From: Pseudomonas farris
GTDB taxonomy: Bacteria; Pseudomonadota; Gammaproteobacteria; Pseudomonadales; Pseudomonadaceae
Assembly (NCBI RefSeq): GCF_019145235.1
Contig: NZ_JAHSTV010000006.1
Span: forward strand, 1 to 64,000
Reading direction: 5' to 3'
DNA length: 64,000 nt
Below are positions 63,870 to 64,000 of the stretch, one piece after another; position 1 is the stretch's first letter, and the number at the start of each line of letters is the position of its first letter. The notes under the pieces were generated by a model, which made no database searches, was not told where the DNA came from, and saw nothing but the letters and a program-made list of their open reading frames with translations. The position numbers and the translations under genes were made by a program.

Positions 63870-64000
63870 TTAGATAGGCCGGCTGCCGTACTTGTTATCA
63901 GGCTTCTTGGGAGGATCGGCGACCACATTGGCCTCCACTTCCTGCACCTTGCCGCCCCGTGCCAGAAACTCTTCCATGGCCTTGGCCAGGGCGTCGCGTT
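63870..64000 (-). CDS. sutA: SutA, RNA polymerase-associated regulator (C-terminal part)
   Basis: The final 42 codons of a minus-strand gene running off the window. The tail includes DALAKAMEEFLARGGKVQEV, then EANVVADPPKKPDNKYGSRPI, ending with the KYGSRPI signature I associate with SutA, the small acidic protein that binds RNA polymerase during slow growth in P. aeruginosa. The acidic N-terminus lies outside the window, so the call rests on the C-terminus and on the nearby lysA-xerC context. Confidence 0.7.
   Translation of the reverse strand, partial: RDALAKAMEEFLARGGKVQEVEANVVADPPKKPDNKYGSRPI

Overview
The window is chromosomal DNA from a Pseudomonas, most likely of the P. fluorescens group. 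It is GC-rich and carries the algP/algQ/algR block next to hemC-hemD-hemX-hemY and argH. It also has glycine-cleavage, ubi, rho/trxA and ppx/ppk genes in an order I recall as close to P. aeruginosa, and many dispersed REP-type palindromes with the GCGGGCTTGCTCGCGAA core. I see no phage, conjugative element, CRISPR array, tRNA or rRNA. Most of it is core housekeeping DNA with short strain-variable insertions.

Layout. 0.2-4.7 kb: gcvT-gcvH and a two-gene ferric-iron ABC importer (binding protein and permease, no ATPase in view). 4.9-9.3 kb: ygfB-pepP-ubiH-ubiI, with two ubiquinone hydroxylases. 9.4-11.2 kb: a small MITE-like element, a ZapB-like coiled-coil gene, zapA, 6S RNA and 5-formyl-THF cyclo-ligase, plus a 49-residue membrane protein. 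11.4-15.7 kb: EVE-domain protein, FliL-like protein, quinone oxidoreductase, glpT preceded by two GlpR-type operators, and chaC. 15.9-20.3 kb: ubiD with a ferredoxin-reductase gene, rho, trxA. 20.4-24.3 kb: a FadR-type regulator divergent from a polar amino-acid ABC importer. 24.5-29.4 kb: ppx facing hemB-ppk. 29.6-34.9 kb: DedA, a membrane di-iron hydroxylase, elbB, a YaiI-type protein, and a cytochrome c-FTR1 fusion. 35.0-38.3 kb: a four-gene envelope cassette (COG3014 lipoprotein, ycfL, lpoB and an LpoB/CsgG-like secreted protein). 38.5-45.6 kb: LysE exporter, small MscS channel, ABC-F ATPase, TIGR02444 protein, algP, an FKBP, algQ, dsbB-type gene. 45.9-52.7 kb: hemY-hemX-hemD-hemC-algR (all minus strand), a decayed algZ, and argH divergent. 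52.8-64 kb: a glutathione S-transferase, small conserved genes, cyaA, rnk, DUF1289/cyaY, the lptM-lysA-dapF-DUF484-xerC-HAD operon, and the C-terminus of sutA at the edge.

The genes fall into a few shared jobs. hemB, hemC, hemD, hemX and hemY serve tetrapyrrole synthesis; ubiD, ubiH and ubiI serve ubiquinone; ppx and ppk cycle polyphosphate; lysA and dapF make lysine and diaminopimelate. algR, algQ and algP are regulators associated with alginate in P. aeruginosa. The most striking observation is that AlgR is intact, but the sensor-kinase gene that should precede it survives only as a fragment of about 120 codons. That fragment still ends in an ATGA overlap with algR. Other points worth attention are the GlpR operators before glpT, the intrinsic terminator placed just upstream of rnk, the LpoB-type cassette, and three distinct families of palindromic repeats.
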